Position numbers and translations under genes: made by a program. Below, piece by piece: positions 44,752 through 55,603 of a DNA stretch of 64,000 nt. This DNA comes from Desulfosoma sp. (lineage in GTDB: Bacteria; Desulfobacterota; Syntrophobacteria; Syntrophobacterales; DSM-9756), in contig JBBFKY010000004.1 of the NCBI GenBank assembly GCA_037481875.1, positions 232,893-296,892 of the forward strand, given 5' to 3'. How positions within the stretch are numbered: the first letter of the stretch is position 1; each line of letters opens with the position of its first letter. The notes under the pieces are model-generated. The model ran no database searches and had not been told where the DNA came from. It saw only the letters and a list, made by a program, of their open reading frames with translations.

Positions 44752-47192
44752 TGATTCTTCTTTGCGCCGGAATAGGCGTGCCAATGTGAAAGCAACACAC
44801 GCTCGGGAGACGCTTCCATCACTCGCATCAAGTAAGCCTTACCCTTAGCCTCTCCCTCCCTCATAAGCCATTCAGGCAAATCATCACGCAGTTCAACATC
44901 GCGAGACGATTCATTTTTGATCTGATCCACCTGTCGATCAAAAATTCTGACAACATCGCCCACTCGCACACCGTAAATAGAGGGAAACGGCAGAAGCATG
45001 CCTACCTTGCGCAGGGTAACACCCTCGAAGTGTTTTAAAGCCTTACGAGCCCGATCCTTGGCATCTTCACAAGCCTTTTCAATAGCCCCCAACTCATTGC
45101 GGAGTGAGGCGAGCTCTTGTTCATATAGAGCCTTTTCTCTGGTATCTTGGCCTACATCTCGCTTGATCTCGTCCAATGACAGTTGCAGTTCCCCCAGCAT
45201 GCTGCGATATTCTCTACGCCTATCGTAACCGACACTAGCAAAAAAAATAGCTATGAAAAAAGGAAGTATCGCATATCGTAGAAGGCCGAGGTAAATTAAT
45301 AGAGACCCTAGCACAGCACCAACAGCGCTTGTCAATAGCATCGCCATTCCGGGAATGTCTATCCCATGCCGCGGAAATGACTTCAGTGAATGTGCTATTT
45401 CGTCTTTGCGTAAGCAATTGTTTTTTAATCGTTCCTCGACAGCCAGCAATCTGCTCTCGGTGGTTTCAATTTCTTCGCGCAATCGCTGCACTCGGCTGGG
45501 CTCGGGGAGTTCAACAGTTGCAGGAACATGCTCAAAAATGTAAGAGTCGTCGGAAAAAACCCACGTTCCATCGTCGCCGGTGCGTGCTGTCATGCGCACG
45601 GCAGTATGTCCCCGAAACAACCACGGAATAATCTTTGTTGATCCTTCATGTTGAAAGGAAAAAACGGTCTCCTCAGGCCGAATGACGTCACCGGGCTTTT
45701 TGAACCATTGGACGATTTGTGCCCGACCTGGTCGGTTGAATTTTAGCAGTTCCTTCGTCGCAGGCGGCAGCTTTGGCGCTTCGGCGTGAAGTTCCTGCAT
45801 CTTCTGCTCGGCTTCATCTACGAGAGTGCAGAGGTAATCGTATTGCCGACGGCAGGACTCACGTCCAGCCTCAATCAATAGGTTAATCGTTTTTCCCTCA
45901 AGTTTCACCTCTACAGCGGATTTTCCTGCCAGCTTGGCGATTTCACCTTCAATTCGAACCACGTCGGCCGCGTCGCGAGCAATCTTTTCTTCTAGCTGTT
46001 GCAACAGCTTACCTATTTCTTTGCGAATGGGACGAAATACAGGATCGCGATAAACCTCGCGCAAGCTTTTGGGGTAAATCCTGAATGCCGTCTCGATCGC
46101 TTCGAGCGTGGCCTTTCTCTCGTTCTCGCGGCACAGCATGCTTTGGCGTGCCAGTTCAACATATGCTCGAGCAAAACGCGGTGCGACTTCAACAGCTTGT
46201 TTAGCAAAGCGGAGCGCCTCATCTAGACGACCAGCAAGTTGAGCCGCGCGGGCAGCGACCATGTAGGCCGCAGAAGCTCGATATGGCAGTTTCTCCAGCT
46301 CGGCGATGCGCCCAGCCCGTTCTGCCCTATCCATCGCCTCAAATGCTTTTTCTTTGCGGCCAAGCGCCACGTACAGCTGGGCCAGCCAGTAGTTGCTCAT
46401 CAAATCAAGCGGCTTGAATTCCAAGGCCCGTTTTAAATGACGAATCGCCACGCTCCATTCGCCAACATCCAGGGCGCGCTGCGCCTGTACGCGCTGCTCC
46501 AGTGCAGCCACGGCCGCTGGTTGGGTGATCGCCGCCAATGTGTTCGTAAAGTGCGCCTTGTCGTCAACCAGCGATGGCGATAGCGAATTACGCTCTTCAA
46601 GCGCCCTGACCTCAGAATCGTCGAGCAGTGATTCATCTTCGATCGCGTCGAAAAGTTCGTACTGGACATCTTCACGTTCCTCCACCGAGAGCGCTCCGAA
46701 GCGCATCTCGTACAACGCAGCCAAAAGCTTATTGAAAATGGTTTGAGCAATCACCTCGACGGGGGTCTCAGGATCGAAGAAACCCATTGTATGGTTTTCT
46801 TCGACCTGTTTTTGCCACGCCGCTAGACGTCTGTCGTCTGAGTATCTTAATCGCCCACCCCGGTAATGTTCGCCTATTCCGAAAACCAGTACGCGGGTAC
46901 CCGAGCCTTCGCTTATAGCCTCTTCGTATTCAAGGTGGGTGAATGACTTATCGGTTTTCGGTGCCAGACTGCCGTAGGTATCGCCCAGTAGTAGAATCAT
47001 GAACTCGGACCGTCGCACGTACCCCAAGCATTCGGCCAATGGTGGTCTGTGGCTGACATGACCATCGTTGAGGTCGATGGGCGTAAGCTGCACTGCTCGG
47101 TGATTTGCAATCAGATCCTTGAGCTGCCTTCGCAACTCTGTAAATTCCTCAAAACGTGATGCGATAAAAACGGCGGTCTTGAGTAAGGCCAT
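44748..47192 (-). CDS. DUF4062-TPR-coiled coil-2TM protein
   Basis: 814 residues. About 5-155 match DUF4062, a TIR-like domain (VFIASRFEEFTELRRQLKDL, FMILLLGDTYGSL, HLEYEEAIS). TPR-like helices follow (225-375), a coiled coil (395-475), a barrel-like block resembling a biotinyl/lipoyl fold (488-560: IVQWFKKPGDVIRPEETVF) without the attachment lysine motif, a second coil, a membrane hairpin (613-657), a third coil (660-725) and a small C-terminal domain. GAGGAG precedes the start. It is the first gene of a two-gene cassette. Overall architecture is not one I can name. Confidence 0.72.
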   Translation of the reverse strand: MALLKTAVFIASRFEEFTELRRQLKDLIANHRAVQLTPIDLNDGHVSHRPPLAECLGYVRRSEFMILLLGDTYGSLAPKTDKSFTHLEYEEAISEGSGTRVLVFGIGEHYRGGRLRYSDDRRLAAWQKQVEENHTMGFFDPETPVEVIAQTIFNKLLAALYEMRFGALSVEEREDVQYELFDAIEDESLLDDSEVRALEERNSLSPSLVDDKAHFTNTLAAITQPAAVAALEQRVQAQRALDVGEWSVAIRHLKRALEFKPLDLMSNYWLAQLYVALGRKEKAFEAMDRAERAGRIAELEKLPYRASAAYMVAARAAQLAGRLDEALRFAKQAVEVAPRFARAYVELARQSMLCRENERKATLEAIETAFRIYPKSLREVYRDPVFRPIRKEIGKLLQQLEEKIARDAADVVRIEGEIAKLAGKSAVEVKLEGKTINLLIEAGRESCRRQYDYLCTLVDEAEQKMQELHAEAPKLPPATKELLKFNRPGRAQIVQWFKKPGDVIRPEETVFSFQHEGSTKIIPWLFRGHTAVRMTARTGDDGTWVFSDDSYIFEHVPATVELPEPSRVQRLREEIETTESRLLAVEERLKNNCLRKDEIAHSLKSFPRHGIDIPGMAMLLTSAVGAVLGSLLIYLGLLRYAILPFFIAIFFASVGYDRRREYRSMLGELQLSLDEIKRDVGQDTREKALYEQELASLRNELGAIEKACEDAKDRARKALKHFEGVTLRKVGMLLPFPSIYGVRVGDVVRIFDRQVDQIKNESSRDVELRDDLPEWLMREGEAKGKAYLMRVMEASPERVLLSHWHAYSGAKKNQ

Positions 47193-47490
47193 CTAGTTGT
47201 TCTCCTCTTGGTTAGGCGGTCATGCAGAAGGTAGGCTGGCGTGAAAAGCCTTCTGAAATTTTAAGTCCTGAATCCGTGAGGTGTGGTGGACCGATCTGAG
47301 TTGCTGGCATGGTGACCCCGTTTTGAGCAGTCGACGATGCCCTGTTTCAGTCGGTTGCCCGAATCATCGCCTCTCGAGCGGTAGAAAAGTGATCGTGACT
47401 GTGATCATTCAGCTGTTTTCGGGCATAGCTCATCCCCGTTCAATGTGAACATAGAATGGATCCAGGCTCTTGCAACGAATTCCTTTTGCC

Positions 47491-48548
47491 TTACCCTGGG
47501 CAAAAATTTAGATAGACGCTCCGAAGTGCTCGAAAGGCATGACAATACCGGCTAAACTGGAGCTTCAGCCGACGACCGCTTCGAATCAAGCGCCCTGCCA
47601 GATAGATCAGTTCCTGGATCACGGTCTTGATGCGACGCCGCTTGGCCCGATGCCGTACGGGCGAAAAACGGCCCAAGAGCCCGTTTTGCCCCAGGATGCG
47701 CAAGATGTTGTAAGCCAGTCCGCCCAGGGTCAACACCAAAGCATTGGTCGCAAACTTTCCAGAGGGCAATCGCTCCAAGTCCAGATCGGACTTGATCTCA
47801 CTGTGAAACTGTTCACTCAGACCCCGCTTTTCATCCAACCGAATCCCTTGATCCTCATCGATGGAAAGAGACGTCCACCAACCCTCCAGCGTGATATCGG
47901 GCTGGATCAGCATTTGTCCCTTGGCATCCGATATTCGCTCGGTGACCCGGATCACCAGGCGAAACCGATAGCTTTCCCCTCCATAGTGTCGTGTCACCCA
48001 TGTGCTGAGGATCGCCACTTTCTTGCCGGGCCGAGGCTCCGTCACACGGCCCTCCCTGAAGGCCCGATCACGCCAAGAAAGGCGGTCCGCCCCGCGTGGA
48101 TTCCATTGGATGATGAAGTTCACATCAGGGTGTCGGCGAAGCTCCACAAGCGTTTCCACAGCATCGTGAGCCGAGTCGGTTCGCACCAGCAGGGGCCTTC
48201 GAGTATCCTTACGAGCATGCACCACCATCTTGCACAAAAACCCCACAAATCCGTTCTGGGAATGCTGAGACCCGGGTCAAAGCTTCATGCCCAGACACCA
48301 TCGGTTTCGGCCGAGGTAGGCCGCAATCGACGCGTATTCCTCATCGTTCCGGTACGTCCGCGACACCCCTTCTTTCTTTGTGGAGGTCCTGACCCCATCC
48401 GCATGAGAAATCACCGGCCCTCCCGGAACTTCCTTCTCCAAGCTTTAGCAAAGGTCCGTGCCGCCGTTGATCCAATCGCCCACAAGAACCAGGCCCGAGT
48501 GACCGCTGGAGAAGGCCTTCGAGATTGTTCAAGCTCCATTCTTTTCAT
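47491..48548 (-). pseudogene. IS1380-family transposase, disrupted
   Basis: The C-terminal 250 codons are open and carry LLVRTDSAHDAVETL, YNFIIQWNPRG-like and FHSEIKSDLDLERLPSGKFATNALVL, which are IS1380 transposase motifs. The N-terminal part is present upstream (MKRMELEQSRRPSPAVTRAW from 48548) but changes frame near 48415, and an in-frame TGA lies at 48277-48279 where the family normally has arginine (GMKL-stop-PGSQHSQNG). The element therefore cannot make an intact transposase. Confidence 0.8.
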
Positions 48549-48579
48549 GAGGGCACCTGCCGGGTGAAATTGGGACAGG
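47495..48579 (-). mobile_element. Degenerate IS1380-family insertion sequence
   Basis: The disrupted transposase is framed by imperfect inverted ends: CCTGGGCAAAAATTTAG at 47495 and CCTGTCCCAATTTCACCC reading inward from 48579. Flanking bases (TTAC and AGAT) do not match, so no target duplication remains. It lies between the DUF4062/SLOG pair and the tRNA genes. Confidence 0.6.
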
Positions 48580-48991
48580 AGATCCTATAACACAAAAGCG
48601 AATGAAATTCAATACGATACATGCGACAAGATAGTTTTATCTACAGACACAATCTCACGGATTAAAGCCTTTCTCACGCAGAGCCGACCATCTCAAACCA
48701 TCTCATGTCCATTCTGAACACTTTGAGTGGTTCCATCGTTTTCTTCGGACTCCGGGCAAATGCGGTTGTCTCGATTCAAAAGAGTGTCGACAAAAATCTA
48801 GGCGGTTTGGTCGTATCATTGACGTTGGTGGCGTGCCTCTCGTTTGCCCAAATTGATCAAAATGCTTGGAGCCGATCTTTGGATCTGCGTACCTTCCTCT
48901 GGTCTGTGGGCGATAGCGTCCGATAGGGAGGTGATGCGAGCCCTTAGGCGATCTTTTAGGTTCTTTTGATTGATTAAGGACAGAAGACACC
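48580..48991. other. Gap between the IS remnant and the tRNA terminator
   Basis: A 96-codon minus-strand frame (48703-48993) and a 73-codon plus-strand frame (48705-48926) overlap here, neither recognisable nor preceded by a convincing ribosome site. The stretch may be IS-associated debris. Confidence 0.35.
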
Positions 48992-49026
48992 AAAAAAGGG
49001 CTTTACCTCATGAAGGTAAAGCCCTT
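48992..49026 (-). terminator. Terminator of the tRNA-Val/tRNA-Asp unit
   Basis: On the minus strand a 13-base stem (AAGGGCTTTACCT/AGGTAAAGCCCTT) with a five-base loop is followed by TTTTGG. It lies 10 bases beyond tRNA-Asp. Confidence 0.9.
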
Positions 49027-49035
49027 CTTGGTAAC

Positions 49036-49112
<77 letters not shown>

Positions 49113-49120
49113 TTGTGTTG

Positions 49121-49196
49121 TGGTGGGCGGAACAGGGCTCGAACCTGCGACCCCCGGCTTGTAAGGCCGATGCTCTCCCACCTGAGCTATCCGCCC
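49121..49196 (-). tRNA. tRNA-Val (TAC)
   Basis: The 76-base cloverleaf starts GGGCGGATAGCTCAG, has anticodon loop CTTACAA (anticodon TAC), T-arm GCAGGTTCGAGCCCTGT and an encoded CCA. It is transcribed just before tRNA-Asp, eight bases away. Confidence 0.95.
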
Positions 49197-49291
49197 CCGA
49201 AAATCCGTCGGGATCATGTCGGCCTCGCCCTTACGTGAGGCCCCTTACTAGCCGAATTCCCACGACCATGTCAAGCGGTTTTTGGAGCCTT

Positions 49292-51745
49292 TCAGTGCGC
49301 GTGAATGTCCTCCGGGCATGGGACCGGTTCGGCTCCAAAGAACACAGGTTGCGCAGGCGTCGAAGTGTCCTTGAAAAGTTGGTCCGGATCGTCCAAAACC
49401 AGAGCCTTGCGCAGCACCTCGTCCATGTGCCCCACAAGTTCCACGTTGACTTCTTCGAGAATCTTCGCGGGAATATCTCGCAAATCCTTTGCGTTTTCTT
49501 CAGGAATAAGCACAGTCTTGATAAGACCTCGATGGGCTGCTAGAATCTTTTCCTTGAGTCCGCCAACCGGCAGCACTCTTCCGCGAAGTGTGATTTCGCC
49601 CGTCATGGCGAGGTCGCTCCGCACAGGAATCTTGGTCAGGGCAGATACCATGGACGTGGCCATGGTGATCCCGGCGGAAGGACCATCCTTTGGAATGGCC
49701 CCTTCCGGCACATGGACATGCAAGTCGTTGTTTTCATAAAAATCCTTGGGAATGCCTAAGCGTTCCGCTCGAGACCGCACATAGCTGAAGGCGGCTTGAG
49801 CGGATTCTTGCATCACTTCCCCAAGTTTTCCGGTAATGATAATCTTGCCCTTGCCCGGCATGATTACCGTCTCGATGCCTAAAAGGTCGCCGCCGAATTC
49901 CGTCCATGCCAACCCGATGGCCAAACCGACCTCATCCTTCTCCTCGGCTCGACCATAACGGAACTTAGGCACGCCCAAGTACTCCTGAATAATGTCTTCC
50001 GTCAGCACCACACGAGTCTGTGGGCCGCTTCGCACTACTTCTTTCGCCACCTTACGGCAGATGGAGGCGATTTCTCGCTCTAAATTACGTACTCCTGCCT
50101 CTTTCGTGTAGTGGCGAATAATGTGGAGCAATGTCTCATCGGAAAAGACGACATTCTCTTGCGTGATACCGTTGGCTTCACATTGTTTGGGCACCAAAAA
50201 CCCTTTGGCGATCTGCAACTTTTCGATCTCCGTGTATCCGGGAAGTCGAATGATTTCCATGCGATCCTGCAAGGGTAGGGGAATGGAGTGGAGCGTATTG
50301 GCGGTGGTGATGAAAAAGACCGACGACAGATCGAAATCCAGATCCAGGTAATGGTCGTTGAAGGCGAAATTTTGTTCCGGATCCAAAACTTCCAAGAGCG
50401 CAGCCGCAGGATCACCTCGAAAATCCATGGTCATTTTGTCGATTTCGTCGAGACAAAACACGGGGTTGTTGCTTTTCACCTTGCGAAGGCTTTGAATGAT
50501 TTTGCCGGGCATCGCCCCGATGTAGGTACGTCGATGCCCTCGAATTTCCGCTTCGTCTCGAACGCCCCCCAAAGACAGCCGCACAAAGTTGCGGTTCATG
50601 GCTCGAGCGATAGATCGGGCCAGAGAGGTCTTGCCGACGCCGGGAGGGCCCACAAAGCACAAAATGGGACCTTTGATCTTTTTCACCAAGGACTGCACGG
50701 CCAGGTATTCCAGGATGCGCTGTTTAGGTTTTTCCAACCCGTAGTGATCTTCATCCAAAACAGCCGCCGCCTGATCAATGTCCAATTTATCCTTGGTCTT
50801 TTCACACCAAGGCAAGGAGAGAATCCAGTCGATGTAATTACGGACCACGGTGGCTTCGGCGCTCATGGGGGACATGAGTTTCAGCTTTTTGAACTCATGA
50901 CGCACCTTTGCCGCCGCTTCTTTGCTGAGCCGTTTCTTCTTGATGCGCTTTTCGAGCTCTTCCAGTTCGGACCTAAAATCGTCCTTTTCCCCCATTTCCT
51001 TTTGGATGGCTCGCATCTGTTCATTGAGATAGTATTCCCGCTGGGTCTTTTCCATCTGTTTCTTGACCCGGCCCTTGATGCGCTCCTCCGTTTTGATAAT
51101 CTCGATCTCAGCCCGAATATGCCCGAAAAGTTTTTCCAACCGCCGCACGGGATCCAGGATCTCTAAAAGTTTCTGCTTGACCTCGATCTTGAACGGCATG
51201 TAGGCCGCTACCGTGTCGGCCAGTCGAGACGGTTCATCGATTTCATTGACGGCGTCCAGCACTTCCTGAGTAATCTTTTTGTTGTGCTTGGCATAAGAGC
51301 CAAAGGCGCTGCGCACACCCCGGCGCAAGGCTTCCACTTCCGTGGGGTCCGCATCGAAAACTTCTTCCAGGTTTTCAACCCTCACGTAAAAGGCATCGGG
51401 CTGGGAGAGAAATTCGGCAATACGGCAACGCGATTCCCCTTCCACCAACACCTTGACCGTCCCGTCCGGAAGACGCAACAATTGCAAAACAGTGGCCACG
51501 GTTCCGACACGGTAGATGTCGCCCGCACCTGGGTTATCCGTTTTGGCGTTTTTTTGGGCAGCCAGAACAATCCTCTTGTCGGTCTGCATGGCCTTTTCCA
51601 AGGCGTTTACCGACTTGTCTCGCCCCACGAAGAGAGGAACCACCATGGCCGGATAAACCACAATGTCCCTCAAAGGCAACAAAGGCATGACGATCGAGCG
51701 CCCCAATGCCGCGGGATTATCTCTTCTGCGAATTTTTTCCAACAT
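49292..51745 (-). CDS. lon: ATP-dependent protease Lon
   Basis: About 817 residues. The N-terminal LAN domain ([20 protein letters not shown]) is followed by coiled coil, an AAA+ module with Walker [16 protein letters not shown] and Walker [11 protein letters not shown], and the protease domain with catalytic serine in [15 protein letters not shown] and lysine in [11 protein letters not shown]. It degrades misfolded and regulatory proteins. ATG 51745 is preferred over TTG 51751. It stands just upstream of the tRNA-Val/Asp unit and downstream of clpX. Confidence 0.96.
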   Translation of the reverse strand: MLEKIRRRDNPAALGRSIVMPLLPLRDIVVYPAMVVPLFVGRDKSVNALEKAMQTDKRIVLAAQKNAKTDNPGAGDIYRVGTVATVLQLLRLPDGTVKVLVEGESRCRIAEFLSQPDAFYVRVENLEEVFDADPTEVEALRRGVRSAFGSYAKHNKKITQEVLDAVNEIDEPSRLADTVAAYMPFKIEVKQKLLEILDPVRRLEKLFGHIRAEIEIIKTEERIKGRVKKQMEKTQREYYLNEQMRAIQKEMGEKDDFRSELEELEKRIKKKRLSKEAAAKVRHEFKKLKLMSPMSAEATVVRNYIDWILSLPWCEKTKDKLDIDQAAAVLDEDHYGLEKPKQRILEYLAVQSLVKKIKGPILCFVGPPGVGKTSLARSIARAMNRNFVRLSLGGVRDEAEIRGHRRTYIGAMPGKIIQSLRKVKSNNPVFCLDEIDKMTMDFRGDPAAALLEVLDPEQNFAFNDHYLDLDFDLSSVFFITTANTLHSIPLPLQDRMEIIRLPGYTEIEKLQIAKGFLVPKQCEANGITQENVVFSDETLLHIIRHYTKEAGVRNLEREIASICRKVAKEVVRSGPQTRVVLTEDIIQEYLGVPKFRYGRAEEKDEVGLAIGLAWTEFGGDLLGIETVIMPGKGKIIITGKLGEVMQESAQAAFSYVRSRAERLGIPKDFYENNDLHVHVPEGAIPKDGPSAGITMATSMVSALTKIPVRSDLAMTGEITLRGRVLPVGGLKEKILAAHRGLIKTVLIPEENAKDLRDIPAKILEEVNVELVGHMDEVLRKALVLDDPDQLFKDTSTPAQPVFFGAEPVPCPEDIHAH

Positions 51746-51771
51746 AGGCAACCGCTTTCCCAGAAACCTTT

Positions 51772-53028
51772 CTACGCCGACTCTTGGCTCTGGCTGTGAT
51801 AGAGCAAAATAGGTCGATCATTGTTGATCACGACCTCTTCATTGACCACGCATTCTTCCACGTCCGTTTGGGAAGGCAAATCGTACATAACATCCAACAT
51901 GATATTTTCCATGATGGATCGCAGCCCTCGAGCTCCCGACTTGCGGCGAAGGGCTTCCTTGGCGATCGCTCGAAGCGCCCCTTCCGTAAAGCGGAGCTTC
52001 ACGTTTTCCAGCTCAAAAAGCTTACGGTACTGTTTCACCAGGGCGTTGCGAGGTTCCGTAAGAATCTGGATCAGCTCTTCTTCCGTCAGTTCCCCTAGGG
52101 TAGCGATGACAGGAAGACGCCCCACAAATTCGGGAATCAACCCGAACTTGATGAGATCCTCCGGTTGCACCTGGCACAACGTTTCCCCTATGTTTCTTTC
52201 ATCCTTACTTCTGATATCGGCAGCAAACCCAAGACCCTTAATCCCTGTTCGAGACTTGATGATGCTGTCCAGGTGATTAAAGGCGCCGCCGCAAATGAAC
52301 AAAATGTTTGTGGTATCAATCTTGATAAATTCCTGTTGCGGATGTTTACGCCCGCCTTTGGGAGGCACATTGGCCACCGTGCCTTCCAGAATTTTGAGCA
52401 GAGCCTGCTGCACACCTTCTCCGGATACGTCGCGGGTGATGGACGGGCTGTCGGATTTCTTGGCGATTTTGTCGATTTCGTCGATGTAGACGATGCCTCG
52501 AGACGCCCTTTCAATGTCGTAGTCGGCTGCCTGAATGAGGCTTACCAGAATATTTTCCACATCCTCACCCACATAGCCGGCTTCCGTTAAGGTGGTGGCG
52601 TCCGCGATGGTAAAGGGAACATTCAGAATCTTGGCCAAAGTCTGAGCCAGAAGAGTCTTGCCCGAGCCTGTGGGACCGATCATCAGGATGTTGCTCTTTT
52701 GCAGTTCCACGTCGTCCTTTTTGTCCGGACGCAGCTCGATGCGCTTATAGTGGTTGTGCACCGCCACGGAAAGAATCTTCTTGGCCCTTTCTTGCCCAAT
52801 CACATACTGATCCAAAGCCGCCTTGATTTCCGCGGGCTTTGGAATCTGAGTCGCCCGGTTGACCTCGTCACGTTCGTATTCTTCCGCGATAATGTCGTTG
52901 CACAGCTCCACACATTCGTCACAAATGTAAACGGTCGGACCGGCGATCAATTTCTTGACCTCATTTTGGCTCTTTCCGCAAAAAGAGCACCGCAGCTCTC
53001 CCGTTCTCTCATCACGCTTCTTCGCCAT
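51772..53028 (-). CDS. clpX: ATP-dependent Clp protease unfoldase ClpX
   Basis: 418 residues. The N-terminal zinc-binding domain has CSFCGKSQ...[10 protein letters not shown]; the AAA+ module has Walker [18 protein letters not shown], Walker [15 protein letters not shown], the RKH-like pore region and the ClpP-contacting loop equivalent to IGF (around [13 protein letters not shown]). It unfolds tagged substrates into ClpP. It is separated from clpP by about 330 bases with a terminator, so it probably has its own promoter. Confidence 0.97.
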   Translation of the reverse strand: MAKKRDERTGELRCSFCGKSQNEVKKLIAGPTVYICDECVELCNDIIAEEYERDEVNRATQIPKPAEIKAALDQYVIGQERAKKILSVAVHNHYKRIELRPDKKDDVELQKSNILMIGPTGSGKTLLAQTLAKILNVPFTIADATTLTEAGYVGEDVENILVSLIQAADYDIERASRGIVYIDEIDKIAKKSDSPSITRDVSGEGVQQALLKILEGTVANVPPKGGRKHPQQEFIKIDTTNILFICGGAFNHLDSIIKSRTGIKGLGFAADIRSKDERNIGETLCQVQPEDLIKFGLIPEFVGRLPVIATLGELTEEELIQILTEPRNALVKQYRKLFELENVKLRFTEGALRAIAKEALRRKSGARGLRSIMENIMLDVMYDLPSQTDVEECVVNEEVVINNDRPILLYHSQSQESA

Positions 53029-53220
53029 GGACTATCCTCCTCCGTTGACCCTAGGGGAAAATCTCTCGTGAATCAACCTCATGCCCCTAGGCCTGATACC
53101 GCCTTTGAGATCGCCAGCCCCATGTGCTGGTTGGTTGCCTTATGATAACCCTTGTGAGGCATCCTAGCAACGGCTCATGCCCCGTGCAACAAATAAAGCA
53201 AAATGTGAGCCAAAAACAAG

Positions 53221-53269
53221 AAGGGCGTCATCGCACGGCTTTCTCGGCGTGCCGTGGAACAACGCCCTT
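53221..53269 (-). terminator. Terminator between clpP and clpX
   Basis: A long stem (AAGGGCGT/ACGCCCTT) with an inner GCACGGC/GCCGTG pair is followed on the minus strand by CTTGTTTTTGG, about 95 bases after the clpP stop. It would end the tig-clpP transcript before clpX. Confidence 0.65.
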
Positions 53270-53362
53270 TCCCGCAAAGGTTCTGTTTTTTTTGCCTGAG
53301 AATCGGCCACTCGGGCACGCCATTGGAAGAGCCCACAGTTTTGGCCGAACCGACTTCTGGAC

Positions 53363-53977
53363 CTACACGGGGCGAGGTCCCTCGGTGGGGCTTTCAGCGC
53401 GTCGCACAATCACTTCATCGACCAGACCGTAGTCCTTGGCCTGGAACCCCGACATATAAAAATCCCGGTCCGTGTCCTTTTCAATCTGTTCCAGAGGCCT
53501 TCCCGTGTGATGCATCAAAATTTTGTTCAGCTCTTCACGCAGGCGAAGGATTTCTCGAGCCTGAATATCCACGTCCGTGGCTTGTCCCTGAAATCCTCCC
53601 ATGGGTTGGTGCAGCATAATACGGGCATGGGGTAGAGCGTAACGCTTCCCCTTGACACCGGCGGCCAGGAGCACGGCCGCCATACTCGCCGCCTGACCCA
53701 TGCACAGCGTGGATACGTTTGGCTTGATGTATTGCATGGTGTCGTAAATGGCGAGACCGGCCGTCACCAGCCCTCCCGGAGAATTGATGTAAAAATGAAT
53801 GTCCTTGTCCGGATCTTCAGATTCTAGAAAGAGCATTTGCGCAATGATCACGTTGGCCACTTCATCGGTAATGGCTGTGCCTAAAAAAATGATGCGGTCC
53901 CTGAGAAGGCGTGAATAAATGTCAAAGGCCCTCTCACCACGACTGCTCTGTTCAATGACAATGGGAATCAAAGACAT
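53363..53977 (-). CDS. clpP: ATP-dependent Clp protease proteolytic subunit
   Basis: 204 residues with the catalytic triad Ser98 ([12 protein letters not shown]), His123 (IMLHQPMGG) and Asp172. The start at 53977 after GGGAGG gives [25 protein letters not shown], the usual mature N terminus with almost no propeptide. It forms the tetradecameric chamber loaded by ClpX. It follows tig by 17 bases. Confidence 0.97.
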   Translation of the reverse strand: MSLIPIVIEQSSRGERAFDIYSRLLRDRIIFLGTAITDEVANVIIAQMLFLESEDPDKDIHFYINSPGGLVTAGLAIYDTMQYIKPNVSTLCMGQAASMAAVLLAAGVKGKRYALPHARIMLHQPMGGFQGQATDVDIQAREILRLREELNKILMHHTGRPLEQIEKDTDRDFYMSGFQAKDYGLVDEVIVRRAESPTEGPRPV

Positions 53978-53994
53978 GACACTGCCTCCCAACC

Positions 53995-55305
53995 TCAACT
54001 CGCCGTCGCCTCGCCACCGGCTTTGGCCACGGCGTGATCTTCCAGTAATCGAAAAACCTTTTCTTCCAGCTTTTGCTGACACATTTCCGCCACGATGGTG
54101 CTGTCTTGGTATTCCGTTTTGACTTGCTCCGGCGTTGTTCGATACATGCGAGCCACTTCCGTGTAGACGCTATCTTTTTCGTCTTCACTCAGTTCCAAGT
54201 TTTCCTGCGCTGCAATCTGTTCCACGATCAAACGCCAGCGAATATCCCTTTCTGCGCCGGGGCGTTGGTCCGCACGGACTTCCGGAGTGTAAAATCGGCT
54301 GGGATCGATCTTGAGTCCCTGAGCCGTCAGTTGATGCACAAAATGCTGAATTCGTCGATCCACCTCTCGATCCACCACTTTTTCAGGAACATCAAAGGAC
54401 GTCTTGCTCAGCAGCTGTTCCATAATGGCTTCTCGAAGGCGCTGTTTGGCCGCCTGTTGGGCGGCTCGAGTGAGCCTTTCACGGAGCGATTCCTTGAGGG
54501 CTTCTACCGAAGCATGACCGCCCACTTTTTGGGCAAACGCGTCATTCAGTTCGGGCAAAATCTTTTCTTTGATCTCCTTTACGGTCACCTCAAAGTGCAC
54601 CGTTTTTCCCGCCAGATCCCGACTTTCTGCGTCTTCGGGAAAATGCAAGTCAAATTCCAGAGTTTCACCCGCACGATGCCCCACAATATGCTGATCGAAG
54701 TCCGGATGAATCCTCTGAGAACCCAGTTCGACATAAAAATTCTTGTTGACGCCTTTTTCAAAAAGGGCTCCGTCCACAAAAGGGATCACATCCACAATGG
54801 CATAGTCTCCCCACTGAGCCGGACGGTCCTCCTGAAGGGATCGAATTTCCGCGTGTCTTTCCTGCAGGGCCTTCAGTTCTGCTTCCACCCTTTCATCGGT
54901 AATTTCCTCAGGGGGTGCCGCCTCCACCTCCAGACCCAAATAGTCCTTGACCTCAAAGATTGGACGAACCTCCACAATGGCAGCATAGGAAAAGGATCCA
55001 TCGGGTTCAAACCGGTAATCCTCCACATCCCCTTCCATCATGGGCTTCAGGTCCGTTTGTTTCAAAGCATCAGGATAAGTTTCCTGAATGATGTGATTGG
55101 AAACCTCCCCTTGAATCGTTTTTCCGTAGTAAGATTCAAGGATTTTCCGCGGGACCTTCCCGGGGCGAAAACCTTTGAGGCGCACCTGTCGGCTGAGCTG
55201 CTTGTAGCGCTTATCCAGTTCTTTTTTAACGGCTTGAGGTTCAACAACAACATGCAGCTTTTTCTGGGTCGGCCCCAGGTCGGTCACGGTGACTTTCATT
55301 TCCAC
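53995..55305 (-). CDS. tig: Trigger factor chaperone
   Basis: About 436 residues: ribosome-binding N-terminal domain ([20 protein letters not shown], with the signature [17 protein letters not shown]), a central FKBP-like PPIase domain (about 150-245) and a helical C-terminal domain. It binds nascent chains at the ribosome exit. GTG 55305 has GGAAGG seven bases upstream; TTG 55311 and ATG 55299 are alternatives. It is co-directional with clpP, a common pairing. Confidence 0.93.
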   Translation of the reverse strand: MEMKVTVTDLGPTQKKLHVVVEPQAVKKELDKRYKQLSRQVRLKGFRPGKVPRKILESYYGKTIQGEVSNHIIQETYPDALKQTDLKPMMEGDVEDYRFEPDGSFSYAAIVEVRPIFEVKDYLGLEVEAAPPEEITDERVEAELKALQERHAEIRSLQEDRPAQWGDYAIVDVIPFVDGALFEKGVNKNFYVELGSQRIHPDFDQHIVGHRAGETLEFDLHFPEDAESRDLAGKTVHFEVTVKEIKEKILPELNDAFAQKVGGHASVEALKESLRERLTRAAQQAAKQRLREAIMEQLLSKTSFDVPEKVVDREVDRRIQHFVHQLTAQGLKIDPSRFYTPEVRADQRPGAERDIRWRLIVEQIAAQENLELSEDEKDSVYTEVARMYRTTPEQVKTEYQDSTIVAEMCQQKLEEKVFRLLEDHAVAKAGGEATAS

Positions 55306-55407
55306 GGTCAAACCTTCCTTCTGTTTTCGCTTAGCTTTCCCTGGCCCTTTTTTTCAAAAGGTCACCCAAAACGTCCTGGATTCAATCCGGTTGATAAGCA
55401 CGTTCGC

Positions 55408-55450
55408 GCAAAAACGAAACGAAGTTAGAAGCCCAATGGGACTAACTTCG
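55408..55450 (-). terminator. Terminator of tRNA-Leu
   Basis: On the minus strand CGAAGTTAG/CTAACTTCG with a 13-base loop is followed by TTTCGTTTTTG, about 70 bases beyond tRNA-Leu. Confidence 0.8.
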
Positions 55451-55521
55451 TCATATCCACGGTCAGGCGGTGGCCGATTCGGCCCATCCTTTTTTGGACA
55501 AGATGGTCAAGGCGGCTCGGG

Positions 55522-55603
55522 TGCGAGAGGGGGGAGTCGAACCCCCAAGCCCGAGGGCGCTGGATCCTAAGTCCAGTGCGTTTGCCAGTTCCGCCACTCT
55601 CGC
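55522..55603 (-). tRNA. tRNA-Leu (TAG)
   Basis: A class II tRNA starting GCGAGAGTGGCGGAACTGG, with anticodon stem-loop CTGGACTTAGGATCCAG (anticodon TAG), a variable arm (CGCCCTCGGGCTT region) and T-arm GGGGGTTCGACTCCCCC. The 3' CCA is not encoded (CCC follows the discriminator A). Confidence 0.93.

Noticed and set aside
47539-48567. A 342-codon open frame on the plus strand
   Set aside because: It runs opposite the IS1380 transposase remnant, which has recognisable motifs.
54073-55428. A 451-codon open frame on the plus strand
   Set aside because: It lies opposite tig, whose domains are clear; the translation is rich in Phe/His with no family resemblance.
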